Below are positions 46,901-58,214 of a DNA stretch of 64,000 bases, in pieces; positions within the stretch are counted from its first letter, which is position 1; each line of letters opens with the position of its first letter. Below the pieces are notes generated by a model. The model had not been told where the DNA came from and ran no database searches. It saw only the letters and a list, made by a program, of their open reading frames with translations. The position numbers were made by a program, and so were the translations under genes. Origin of the DNA: Pisolithus tinctorius (Eukaryota > Basidiomycota > Agaricomycetes > Boletales > Pisolithaceae); NCBI GenBank assembly GCA_024663395.1, contig JANFAH010000005.1, forward strand, positions 2,790,001 through 2,854,000. The letters run 5' to 3'.

Positions 46901-47665
46901 TTCTGCTGGTTAGTGGGACCAGTTTTTGAAGGGGGTGGCAGATGGAATGTCTGTTCTGAAGGTTGTAGGGTTGATTAAAGACAAACCCAAGCTCATTTGG
47001 GTTGGGAGAGGGTGAGGGTGAAGGATAGATGAGCTCTGGAGTTATCTCTCGGAAAAGCTCGAGGGGTGGAAGGGGAAGTGGGGTGAGCGGGGACAGCAAG
47101 CACGAGAGGCATGGAGTAGAAAGTTCTCTTTTATAGGGGAGGAACCTAAGAGGGAGGCAGAGCTCGACCTCTTCTTTCTTGATGGTGGGAATGGTGGTAA
47201 AGTAAAAGTAATGTAGGTGTACTACTTGCTGATGGTGTTCAGGACCACTAAACATGTAGTCCATTTGCTGTCGTGCACCTGATCAATCTCCTAGAAATAG
47301 GGAGAGACCAGCCTGGCACACTATGTGAACTACAGTGGGTTTGAGAACATTGACTACTGGTCTACCTCTGCTGCTGTGCGGGAACTATGACTAAGTATGG
47401 CTCAGCTGCTCTGGACCTTGTGGGCCTTCTTGATCAAGTGTCACCCATACACCGAGCTTGACCTCAGGATGGTGTATATACATAGAGTAAAAACTCCCTA
47501 AGATGTTTGCCCAACTGGCTCCATCACTCAGGCACTCTCGGTCACACTGATGGAGGTGAAAAAAGAAAAGCTATGGGGCAATCTGCCCACTATGACTATC
47601 GTACTGCTGTTGACCCTCGGTGCCAGGTATGAAGGGATAGGGGAGAAGTTGGAATCTAGTTCGAG
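46901..47665 (-). other. 5' leader of Ty3 element 2
   Basis: About 765 bp between the 5' LTR and the gag ATG. No coding frame of note. The primer-binding site should be next to the LTR at 47660, but I cannot assign the tRNA. Confidence 0.5.
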
Positions 47666-48065
47666 TGAAGCAACCAAAGACAAATGTCTTCTCAGCTATC
47701 ACTTCAAACCAGAGAGCAATGGGAGTGGAACCCATTGAATGAGGAGTAGGCTCAAAACGAACTAGATTAGAGAAACTGGCTATGACAAATGACAGGACTT
47801 ATATACTGCCTTACTGTTTGTACATACTGCCATGAGAGAATGTTCTGGAAGGAAGTAAACAAAAGAGAGAACTATGCTATTGGATGAACACAAACATGCA
47901 TTAGTAACAAGGCACAGCCTTACTAAGTATCATGTAAGCATTAAAGAGTAAATGAAAGGAAAAGTCTGAGATGACCAAGCATCCCTAAAGTGTAACCCTA
48001 ACCAGAGGGTGGATATATATGGAGAATTAGGAAACACAGAAGTGAAAAGTCTACTGGTCATTACA
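47666..48065 (-). repeat. 5' LTR of Ty3 element 2
   Basis: Matches 41626-42022. Starts TGAAGCAACC and ends GGTCATTACA, followed by target-site copy AGGAC. Confidence 0.87.
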
Positions 48066-48420
48066 AGGACTGTGAGCAATGAGTAATCATGATGAGTAAG
48101 CAAGAAATAAAAAGTAAGCAAGCAAAGAAGATTGGTAAGTATTGACAATGAATGAGTCAAGGACAGTCAAAATATCACAGTGTGAGTCAAAGAATGTCAG
48201 AAACTGTGTAAGCACACTGGTATCACATTAGAGGGTGGTGATGCATGTCAGATCTCAGTGGAGATATCACTGGACCAAGGCAGGGATGACAGATGGGTGG
48301 TGTTTCCAGATGGGGAAGTATTAAATCCAGAAATGGATGGCATGAGTCAAGTGTCAATGGGCTTGGGTATTGGGGGTCTGTGGGGCAACAGGAGCATAGG
48401 AGATTGTGTCTCCCACCCAT
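48066..48420 (+). repeat. LTR-like repeat copy B, right half
   Basis: Continues the alignment with copy A (28090-28440), including the shared end near 'ggggcaacaggagcata'. With 41085-41625 it makes one older repeat split by Ty3 element 2. Confidence 0.72.
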
Positions 48421-48422
48421 TT

Positions 48423-48558
48423 AAATAGACCTACATTCTAGGCTGAACCTGGGTTTTCCCCAGGGTAAATAGACCTGCTTTCAAGGCAGAACATGGGCTT
48501 CCCATAGGCTAAATAGACCCCTTTCCTGTGTGAACCTGGGTTTTCTCCGGGATAGATA
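48423..48558. repeat. 44-bp minisatellite (three units and a partial)
   Basis: Units start AAATAGACC at 48423, 48467 and 48511 with exact 44-bp spacing. A fourth unit begins at about 48555 and is split by fold-back element 1; its remainder (TAGACCCACTTTCCC) resumes at 50132. Confidence 0.85.
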
Positions 48559-50131
48559 CAGTGGCTCAAAAAACTGTCCTAATGTTTTAGCAATTTTGAT
48601 TGATGGGAGTGTAGCATGTCAATGACTAAGAACTGGTCCAAGTGGTTAGTGTGGGGTGTGAAGCCCATGGTCTGGGCTTTCTAACAAGTCATAGGTGATG
48701 TTGTCCAGGTGAAAACTAGTGGAGGTATGATCCATTTGGTGTGATGATGCATTGGGACAGTTTTTTGAGTTTGAACCCAGTCTGCATAGTTTTGATTTTA
48801 GCAAAGTTTAAAATGCTGTGAGGTGCTTGCTAATGCTTATATACTATATCACATGGTCTATTCAAGGATTTGTCATCATACAAACAATGCCAAACAATGA
48901 ATTGGGACCATCAAGGCTCCCTCTTCTACCCAACTCATGACACCACCTCTTGGTCCATCTGGGCCATTTTCTCAGAGTAATCTCCATAAATATTGGTGTC
49001 CACTACAGCAATGTCATCAGGGTACATGTCCAACACAATCAAACCCTTAAAAAATTTGCTTTCAGTCATCCCCTTGCTGTTTCCCCCACCCATACCTGAC
49101 ATGTTCTGCAACTAATCAGTACCAAGACAACTGGAAATGCCATGGAGGTCAATCTGGCACATCAGGAGATGATGAACAAACAAAACACCTTTTAACCAGT
49201 ACATTTTCACCACAGTGTAACTAGTTTCAATGCTGGGGTGAGGCAAAACATTCCTGTGCACTTCAGGTGGCATGGGAAGCATGGCTAGACTGTGCTCTCA
49301 GCTGAATATGGATGAGTGGGAATGGTTGATTTGGTCATATAAGACCATAGGTAATACTCAGGGCTAGATGGATTGATGGAATCTCCTTCCTAGTGGTTCA
49401 GTGGGCTATCCCCCCCAGGGCACCTGGACTGTAATGAAGGGTTTTAGCTCACCCTAGCCCTCAACACAGCACCCCTGAGGTGGAAACCCACCAGATAAGA
49501 GGTGATTGGATTGTTGGTCATGATTTACAGTGTCAGATTAACCATCATAGCTTTTTCAGCATTCTCAGTACTGATTAGTTGCAGAACATGTCAGGTATGG
49601 GTGGGGGAAACAGCAAGGGGATGACTGAAAGCAAATTTTTTAAGGGTTTGATTGTGTTGGACATGTACCCTGATGACATTGCTGTAGTGGACACCAATAT
49701 TTATGGAGATTACTCTGAGAAAATGGCCCAGATGGACCAAGAGGTGGTGTCATGAGTTGGGTAGAAGAGGGAGCCTTGATGGTCCCAATTCATTGTTTGG
49801 CATTGTTTGTATGATGACAAATCCTTGAATAGACCATGTGATATAGTATATAAGCATTAGCAAGCACCTCACAGCATTTTAAACTTTGCTAAAATCAAAA
49901 CTATGCAGACTGGGTTCAAACTCAAAAAACTGTCCCAATGCATCATCACACCAAATGGATCATACCTCCATTGGTTTTCACCTGGACAACATCACCTATG
50001 ACTTGTTAGAAAGCCCAGACCATGGGCTTCACACCCCACACTAACCACTTGGACCAGTTCTTAGTCATTGACATGCTACACTCCCATCAATCAAAATTGC
50101 TAAAACATTAGGACAGTTTTTTGAGCCACTG
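48559..50131. mobile_element. Fold-back element 1 (TA-flanked, 1.57 kb)
   Basis: Ends CAGTGGCTCAAAAAACTGTC and its reverse complement, with TA on each side. The arms match closely for about 560 bp and more weakly towards the centre near 49345, so almost the whole element is an inverted repeat. No transposase. Terminal CAGTG and a TA target suggest a Tc1/mariner-related non-autonomous element. It sits inside a unit of the 44-bp minisatellite. Confidence 0.85.
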
Positions 50132-50133
50132 TA

Positions 50134-50574
50134 GACCCACTTTCCCAGGCCTCATCCTGGTGGGGATTCTCTATGCATCTGGAAAACAGTCATTGTTCTA
50201 ACTATTCTAATCACAACCTATCTCAGAAAGGTAGATGTATAAGTGGAACAGATGCCAAGGAACATGTAGAGCAAGTGAATTAAGCAAGACACATATGCAT
50301 ATGGTTCTATAGAGTACTATGAATCAAGAGTTACAGTAATATAGTGGCATGAAGATATCAATAAATCACTTACAGACCACATTAGGACTACAGCATGAAT
50401 TAGATGAAGTTAGACAATAAGCACTAAAGTGCTGCAAATATCAAGACATCATTAGATGCAGTGTAGACTATTAGACCACTTAGAAAAAGTGTTATTTTCC
50501 TGATGCAGCCTGCTGGGGATTCTCCATGTCATGATGCTCCACAGTTAGATGGAGATTCCCCACACCTGCTTGTA
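50134..50574. other. Minisatellite-related DNA between fold-back elements 1 and 2
   Basis: No gene. Contains scattered 'ggggattctcc' and 'ggagattccccacacc' motifs that belong to the 21-bp array continuing at 52125. Confidence 0.5.
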
Positions 50575-52122
50575 CAGTGAAGGACAAAACTGTTGCAATG
50601 TTTGCAATGTGTGCATTGTTGATGATGTAGCTTGGGCAATCCTGCCAGGGGAGTTGTGAAGTTGTGATACATATACCATTGGAAAGGGGTGACTCCCAGC
50701 CTTCCAGAACACTAAGGTATATACAAAAAAAAGCCATATGTGCCAAGATATACTGTATTCTTTCCAAAAGGTGCATTGCAATGCTTTTGTCCCTGACTGG
50801 TGAGATAGTGAAAAGTGACCTTTTGATGGTATTGAGGGCATGAGGGATGGGAAAATATGATTACATAATAAAACACATGATCTTCCAGATGATTTGTCAG
50901 CATGTAAACAAGGACAAACATTGAATTTGTACCATTAAACCTCCCTCTTTTACCACAACTCATGAAATCATCTTTCTGGCTCACATGAACATTTTCTCAG
51001 GGAAATATTATCAAATACTGGTGGCCACTACTGTACCATCAGTCCATTAAAAAACCTGCTGTCAGTTGTTCCCTGGACTGTTTCCCTACCCATGCCTGAT
51101 GTGTTCTGGAACTAATCTAATCAGTACCTGGAAGGCTAAGAATGTTATGGAGGTCAATTTGGCACTTCAGAATATGATGTACAAACTAATCCCTTCTTGA
51201 CCAATGCATTTTAGGCACAGAGACACTTGTATGGAAGTCCAGGTGAGACTCAATCCTCTTTACCCTTGGGTGTCATCAGAAGGATATGCTACTGAGGTGT
51301 GATGGAGCAGAATCCTGTGCTTCCATCTGGCCCTGAATATTGCCTTTGGTCACATGTGATTGCACAACCCTTCCCCAGTCATCCACAGTTCAGATCAGAG
51401 CAAGATCTAGTGAACCCTCTTATGGTGCTTGGGGCACAAGGAGGTTTTGTCCACCCCAACTTCCATACAAGTGTCTCTGTGCCTAAAATGCATTGGTCAA
51501 GAAGGGATTAGTTTGTACATCATATTCTGAAGTGCCAAATTGACCTCCATAACATTCTTAGCCTTCCAGGTACTGATTAGATTAGTTCCAGAACACATCA
51601 GGCATGGGTAGGGAAACAGTCCAGGGAACAACTGACAGCAGGTTTTTTAATGGACTGATGGTACAGTAGTGGCCACCAGTATTTGATAATATTTCCCTGA
51701 GAAAATGTTCATGTGAGCCAGAAAGATGATTTCATGAGTTGTGGTAAAAGAGGGAGGTTTAATGGTACAAATTCAATGTTTGTCCTTGTTTACATGCTGA
51801 CAAATCATCTGGAAGATCATGTGTTTTATTATGTAATCATATTTTCCCATCCCTCATGCCCTCAATACCATCAAAAGGTCACTTTTCACTATCTCACCAG
51901 TCAGGGACAAAAGCATTGCAATGCACCTTTTGGAAAGAATACAGTATATCTTGGCACATATGGCTTTTTTTTGTATATACCTTAGTGTTCTGGAAGGCTG
52001 GGAGTCACCCCTTTCCAATGGTATATGTATCACAACTTCACAACTCCCCTGGCAGGATTGCCCAAGCTACATCATCAACAATGCACACATTGCAAACATT
52101 GCAACAGTTTTGTCCTTCACTG
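50575..52122. mobile_element. Fold-back element 2 (TA-flanked, 1.55 kb)
   Basis: Ends CAGTGAAGGACAAAACTG and its reverse complement, with TA on each side. Positions pair as x with 102697-x. Arms of about 665 bp (50575-51241 and 51456-52122) are nearly identical around a loop of about 214 bp. Internal blocks such as 'cccatgcctgatgtgttctg' also occur, diverged, in element 1, so both are one family. The open frames in the arms are mirror artefacts. It is inserted in a 21-bp minisatellite. Confidence 0.87.
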
Positions 52123-52124
52123 TA

Positions 52125-52331
52125 GATCCTCCCAACCCCCTTGGGGATTCCCCACACTTGCATGGAAATTCCCCACACCTCCTTGGAGATTCTCCCAACT
52201 CACTTGGAGAATCTCCACACTTGCTTGAAGATTCCCCACACTTGCATGGAGATTCTCCCAACCCACTTGGAGATTCTCCACACTTTGTGGAGATTCCCCA
52301 TAACTGCTAGGAGATTCTCCCAACCCATTTG
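52125..52331. repeat. 21-bp minisatellite
   Basis: About ten units of consensus GGAGATTCYCCACACTTGCWT. Further units lie on the other side of fold-back element 2 (50546-50574), so the element splits the array. Confidence 0.85.
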
Positions 52332-52349
52332 GTGAAAGCCTCATTTGGT

Positions 52350-52540
52350 GTGGAGAAAATCCCATGGAGGCCCTGTTTCAGCTGGAGAAACTCTCATCCT
52401 GGTCTTTTTTTGCATGGAGAAAGTCCAATGGAGGTCCTATTTCAGCTGGCAAAACCCTCATTTGGGTCCTTATTGGCATGGAGAAAGTCCAATGGAGACC
52501 CTATTTCAGCTGGAGAAAAGCCCATCTGGACCCAGTCACT
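52350..52540. repeat. 64-bp tandem repeat
   Basis: Units begin at 52350, 52414 and 52478, each starting (a/g)tggagaaa(g/a)tcc and containing 'tatttcagctgg'. Nothing else is seen up to 52800 except more 'ggagaa' motifs. Confidence 0.8.
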
Positions 52541-52812
52541 CTGACATATTTGGGGAAACATATTTTAATTGTGGAGAAATCCCTGGGGGGGCTGGAGAAT
52601 CCCTAGGCATGGTGCTGGAGAAAAAACTTTCCCCATAAGTGGTTGAGGATACCTGACCTGTCAAGACCTCATAGGTATATACATCTGTAGAACTATGTAG
52701 ACCTAATGGGTCTCCAGAAGGGGTTGACTTAAGTGATAATGAAGTTAAATTTATTCATTCAGATCATGAGCAAGTTAAGCAACTCCTTGGAAAGCATACC
52801 AGTAGGCCTTTC

Positions 52813-55152
52813 ATGTTTCCTGTGCAATGCCATTTAACATGTTATTTAGAGAGCTTTGGTTGCAAGTGGGCACCACAAAAATTGTTCCCGTGGAAGTCAC
52901 TCCTCAATCATTTGGCAGGCAGTGCTTTGGTCTTGATGAACTGGCCAGCAGATGTTATATTCCCAGCTGAGGAACACCACAGAAAGGCAAATGGGAAGGG
53001 CATTTCAGACTTAACCCTCACTGATTGCTCCAAGTTCATTGCTGCTCTCAAGGACCAAAATACCAACCAGCTTCATTTTCAGCACTTGCCTAAACTGAAA
53101 GGTACCTTCTTAATTTTCCTTGTGCCAGTGGATGCTAATGCAGTCACAGATGCACTTCTTTCATCAAAGAAACTGGTCATCACTAGTGCCCCACCATGTC
53201 ATGACTCTAATCTTACAAGGGGAAAGCACATGTTCATGAACTCCACTGTGGATTACCTTGGACTCAGCTGATTGTCCAACATCACTGCTACATGTGTCAA
53301 GAGGAATAAGACCAAGAAGAGAGCTCAGTTTGAAGTTGACAAGACAGAAGGATTGGGCAATTCTGACAGTGTTGAAGAGGTCTCCATGGACAAGAAACCT
53401 AGTTCCAGCACTGCCCCTTGGCCAAAGGCACTCAGTGCTCCTCAACAATCTTTGAAGTTGAAAGCTGCTGGAGCTTCTGAAGTCATAAGCCTCTCAAGTA
53501 GTTCACAATCTCAGTCCAAGTCCTCTGGTGATGACTTTCATCCCACAGATGCCCAGGATGATGACAATGTAGCTAGTGATGTTGAGATGAGAGATGGTGA
53601 GGCATGTTGTGGATATGTCTGACTATGAGCAAGAACCACTTTCCTGCAAGCACAAAGTAAAGGCATCTAAGCAAAGCAAGGCAAGGATGTCAAAAGTTTT
53701 GAAGAGTAGGCTGGCTGGCTGGTGCATTCATCATTGCTGATGTACATTTCATCAGATGGTAGTCAAGTGGATGATATGGCAGAGCAGAGTATTCAATCTG
53801 ACATTCTGGGGCCTCACAAGGGCTCCACCAGCACAATGAAGAAGTTTGTCCCTCCTGTTATGTCAGATCTCACTGATCATATCATCACCAAAAGCATTTG
53901 ACTTGACATTCCAGAGTCTTGCAAGGGGACTACTGATGTTGTGAAGGCACATGTCCCTGCTATTGCTTCAGACACCACTCACCACATTGTTGCCACTGGT
54001 TCTGCACAGAAAACTCTTCAGTCTACCACTTCAGACCCTCACAAAGTGTCTGCTGACACTGCAAACCTTACCTTGGTCATTGCTGTTGGCTCCAATGCTC
54101 CTGGAGTTACATGCAGTATTTCTAACATCACTGATTCCTGTGAGATTCCCAGCATTCTGCACAACACTTCTGTCCCTGTTTCTGCAATCCCCAGCCCCAA
54201 TGAAGCATCAGATACTTCTACCATTTCCAATGGCACTTCCACTTCACTCCCTGAGGGCACACAAGTACTCAATGAATCTGACATGAAACTGAATGCAGGC
54301 AAGCTCCATCACTTTCAACATTACATGCATGCTGCTAATGACCACTTATTGCCCTGGCTAACTCCCTCCACCCCTGTCAATTGTTCCACTGCTGATCTCT
54401 TTGTCAGTGAGGATGATGGGCCAGATGGAGGGTTCTTCTCAGGCTATGCTAGTGGCCCTGCCACCAGACAAGGGTCTCCAACAACACATGCCAAGTGCCC
54501 AGCACTGTGGCTTGTGCAAGGTAAAGCCCACCTAGGAAGTGACCAAGAGCCATTTAACCTTCAGCTTTGTGTGTTCCAAGACAAGCCAGAAATTCCCAGT
54601 ACATCCAGTGAGGTCTTGCATACTGCATCTGCTAGGCTCTGTGCAGCCAAGGAAGGACATCTACTTATGATGGAAAGTGAGGCTGACAACACTCAGCAAA
54701 CCAGTCCACATTCCCTTCATGGTACACATTTGAGTTTGACCTTGGGTCCTGGTGGCCCACACATTGCTTACAATGTACCTCACTCTCTCCATGCTACACA
54801 GTTCAATCATCCATCACAGTAACATACTTTCACTGAGTGGCTCCCTGGGCCAGGTATCCCACTGTGGCAGATGCCAGGGGTACCTTATGATTACAACACC
54901 ATCATGCATGGAGGATGGTACAACCATCCATCAGTTCCCTATCCTCCCCCATATCCACCACCTGGCCATCCATCCTATGGATCATACATGGAGGGCATGC
55001 CATCAACCATGCCACAGCAACAGACTAGTAACACAGGACATCCCAACTACAACATCCAGCATGTCACTCTCACTCATGCACCAGATTACTACTTTGGCAG
55101 GGGAGGGTATGATGATTCTCACTTCCACCATGACCCCACTCCCATTGACTAG
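52813..55152 (+). pseudogene. Long decayed reading frame, family unknown
   Basis: Four open segments (52813-53271, 53272-53622, 53941-54822, 54871-55152) lie in one and the same plus-strand frame, so this is one gene of roughly 780 codons interrupted by stops and a disturbed stretch at 53620-53940. The N-terminal part is the most protein-like (WAPQKLFPWKSLLNHL, LVLMNWPADVIFPAEEHHRK); the rest is Ser/Thr/Pro-rich, ending with a Tyr/Pro-rich tail (YPPPYPPPGHPSYGSY). The stop at 53269-53271 is TGA preceded by C, fitting CGA decay. CpG is nearly absent. It may begin upstream of 52813. I recognise no domain; a mobile-element accessory gene is possible. Confidence 0.5.
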
Positions 55153-55534
55153 ACTGGTACTGTCCCAGAAGTTGCTGTTGGCACTACTTCTCTTCTACTA
55201 CATCCTGGCAACACCACAAAATCTGAGTCCACTGCCAAGTAGTCTGCCATTCTAGCTTCTTGGGCTTGATGTTTTTCAAGTTTATATATTGCCAGTTGCA
55301 TACATCTTCCTTACCATTCTCAAGAGAAAACTTTAAAGAAAAATTTACCATATGCTTCCAAGATCTCACACATAGTATGTATTGGTCATCAACACACATT
55401 GTGTTCTGTATGCCTTCAATAAAATTAGTTTATGCCCTGTGAATTGTTCTCATGTGACCAAGGTCAAAACTAACTGAAGAAAATATATTGTATGGGATGA
55501 CTGCCACAAAGAACAAAAAAACAACTCCAGCAAG
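55153..55534. other. Gene-free interval
   Basis: AT-rich, no coding signal; ends at the 94-bp repeat. Confidence 0.4.
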
Positions 55535-56539
55535 ACCCTCAGTGTAGCCTCTTGGCAATGTCAGTCTACTCCAGTGGGCTGCCACCAGCAGCTCTTAAGA
55601 ACTACTCATGAAGGTTTGTGGAGGCGAGACCCTCCATCAGGAAATTAACACATTGACTATTTTGACTATTTTGTGACTATTGTGACTATCTGTGACTTTT
55701 TTTGAAGGAATCTACTATCTGTGCTTTTTTTTGACCACACACAGCACTGAAGAATGAAAAGAGAATGGAATCTATTAAGACAACTCAGGAATACTAAGTA
55801 GATGATATATCTAAGCAAAGAAGACTAGAAAATGTCTCAAAATTCAGAGATATTGAGCCATTGGTGTGATACACACTCTCTGAGAGAAAAATCACAATAT
55901 CTCTTTGAAACCTTCATCAATTTGAATGTTTGTGGTATCTACTGAAAGCTATGAATTAGATGGTTTGAATGAGAGAAAAATCAGTGAGAACAGTGCTACC
56001 ATGCTTGTGGGACATGGGAATCATACCTGTGGGAACACTGGCCCCTGGGTTGTTGGTTGTTCCCACAGGTATGTTAACCATCTCCAACAGGTATGACTGC
56101 ACTGTTCTCACTGATTTTGCTCTCATTCAAACCATCTAATTCATAGCTTTCAGTAGATACCACAAACATTCAAATTGATGAAGGTTTCAAAGAGATATTG
56201 TGATTTTTCTCTCAGAGAGTGTGTATCACACCAATGGCTCAATATCTCTGAATTTTGAGACATTTTCTAGTCTTCTTTGCTTAGATATATCATCTACTTA
56301 GTATTCCTGAGTTGTCTTAATAGATTCCATTCTCTTTTCATTCTTCAGTGCTGTGTGTGGTCAAAAAAAAGCACAGATAGTAGATTCCTTCAAAAAAAGT
56401 CACAGATAGTCACAATAGTCACAAAATAGTCAAAATAGTCAATGTGTTAATTTCCTGATGCTCAGCATAGCCCCTCAGAAATGTCAGTCTACTATGGTGG
56501 GCTGCAACCAGTGGCTCTTATGAGTGACTCATGAGGGTT
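55535..56539. repeat. 94-bp direct repeat split by fold-back element 3
   Basis: First unit 55535-55628 starts ACCCTCAGTGTAGCC. The second starts at 55629 (ACCCTC), is interrupted by the fold-back element, and resumes at 56461 (CTCAGCATAGCC) to 56539. The 3-bp sequence CTC occurs on both sides of the insertion. Confidence 0.78.
55635..56460. mobile_element. Fold-back element 3 (826 bp)
   Basis: Near-perfect inverted repeat (x pairs with 112095-x) starting CATCAGGAAATTAACACATT, with a loop of roughly 80-90 bp near 56005-56090. The terminal ~70 bp contain several TGACTAT/GTGACTAT motifs, like subterminal transposase sites. The likely target duplication is CTC (55632-55634 and 56461-56463). Superfamily not assigned. 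No coding capacity. Confidence 0.85.
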
Positions 56540-57240
56540 AGCAATGCTGCCTTACATACAGTATCTAGGGAATTCATTATGGCATTGGTATAGAAAAAGG
56601 GTGCTGTAGGCAACCTCAGTAGTGAACAATCTACTGATATATTAGATAGACCTGTAGGCAACTACAGGGAGTCAGTAAGTAGAATACTGGTAATGAATGG
56701 TGATCTTACCCTCAGTAGTGAACAATCTACTGAGGGAACAGTGTAATGACTGTAGTAAGTGCGCTCTAATGGCTTATGTAAGCAGCCAAACATCGCACCA
56801 AAAGAAGTGAGAAGACAGGGGAGAATATATCTCCAACAATTGGAGGCTTGTAGATGATGCAACTATTTTTGCAATTGGCATAAGCCTCACCCTGAGGACA
56901 GCATCTATATGACCTATTCTCACATACACATAAACTACATCTAAAGACCATGGGAATGGCCAAAAACTGCTGCCATGGGTGCTTTATAGTGCGCAATTTT
57001 GCATGCTTAGTCAGCACCCAGTAGTACAGGTGCATGTCTTTTCATTATACAACAATAATAGACAAGTTGCAGCTTAGCCAGAGATGGCAGACAGTTTGAG
57101 TAGGCATCCATGGGCCCAGGCCTAAAATAACAAGGGTTGCATTGTACAAAACATGTGCATGTCAGACTCAAAAGACACTTCAAAAAGATGCTGCATGTAT
57201 ATCACATGACATCTCACATGACATGTTGGGGGGCAGTTGA
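56540..57240. other. Gene-free interval with a short direct repeat
   Basis: A ~24-bp direct repeat, containing 'ctcagtagtgaacaatct', occurs near 56612 and 56711. Otherwise AT-rich DNA without a gene. Confidence 0.45.
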
Positions 57241-57765
57241 CACAGCAGTTGTTTCAATGTTATCAGACACTTGAAAGAGTGTTCTAAAGTGAAAACAAAA
57301 TATTTTCTTATGATATGAGTTACAAGCACATTATAATATTTTATTCTGAGTGGACTGATAAACTGTGTCTAGAGTTCATATGATGACAAACATGAAAGGA
57401 TCTATCTAAATGTGATTGAAGGGTAAAAAAATATTTTATTTTGATATACCACATAATACATTACATAATGTTAAATCATGCGTGGCTTAGAAGCAATTTC
57501 TGATTTTAATTTTTTGCTATTGTTCATATCTTTTGACTAAGATATTATTATCAATAATCTTTTGATGTCCTCCTGATATTTACCCTTCAATCACATTTAG
57601 ATAGATCCTTTCATGTTTGTCATCATATGAACTTTAGACACAATTTATCAGTCCACTCAGAATAAAATATTATAATGTGCTTGTAACTCATATCATAAGA
57701 AAATATTTTGTTTTCACTTTAGAACACTCTTTCAAGTGTCTGACAACATTGAAATAACCACTGTG
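57241..57765. mobile_element. Fold-back element 4 (525 bp)
   Basis: Inverted arms of about 190 bp (x pairs with 115006-x), ends CACAGCAGTTGTTTCAATG and CATTGAAATAACCACTGTG, around an AT-rich core. No coding capacity. A degenerate relative lies at 11140-11290. Confidence 0.78.
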
Positions 57766-58214
57766 TGGGCTTGACAACCTTGGTATTTACAATTTTGGTT
57801 ATTTGAACAGCAGTGTCTGGAGTCTCAGTTTTTTGGAGCTCAATTTTTCAGCATGAGAACTCTGAAAAATGAACTGTGATGGTCTGGCTTTCCATAGATG
57901 GGTCACCCTTAGCATGAGCATCTAGGGTAAGGGCAACTCCCATCATTGGTAGCCCTACTGGTAGCTACCTAAATGGCCCCAAATAGGAGGTGGTTGGGGT
58001 AGCAGTAGCCCCCTGACAAGAGCTTTCACAGGCTCGAAACCACTACCCTCCCTCCCCCTTATCTACCCCTATGCTTACTGTACACGGCCCTGACCCTCAG
58101 GGAGGGGTAACTGACAGAAGTAGTAAGTAGATGGACAGCCCCAATACCTCCCCAGCACATACGTAGATCTAAAACTACCCCCTGAAGGGGGGTAGTTGGC
58201 CAACAGTCTATTTA
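57766..58214. other. Boundary from CpG-poor repeats to gene-bearing DNA
   Basis: No gene. A perfect hairpin occurs at about 58174-58196 (CTACCCCC and its complement around a short loop) just before the third senescence-domain copy. Confidence 0.5.

Larger units (their letters stand above)
41626..48065 (-). mobile_element. Ty3/Gypsy chromodomain LTR retrotransposon 2 (CpG-decayed)
   Basis: A 6.44-kb minus-strand element with LTRs of about 400 bp and a 5-bp duplication AGGAC at 41621-41625 and 48066-48070. Gag, protease, RT, RNase H, integrase and chromodomain are all present. Protease through chromodomain is one frame interrupted only by stops, mostly TGA. The LTRs differ repeatedly by CA on one side and TG on the other, implying ancestral CG at those sites. 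It is nested in LTR-like repeat copy B. No part of pol is intact enough to function. Confidence 0.93.

Noticed and set aside
50492..50984. Mirror-image open frames in fold-back element 2
   Set aside because: Identical frames appear on the opposite strand of the other arm, there is no domain, and the element has no transposase-like motif.
48423..52540. Tandem repeats considered as a CRISPR array
   Set aside because: Units are contiguous or imperfect minisatellites without unique spacers, and the organism is eukaryotic.
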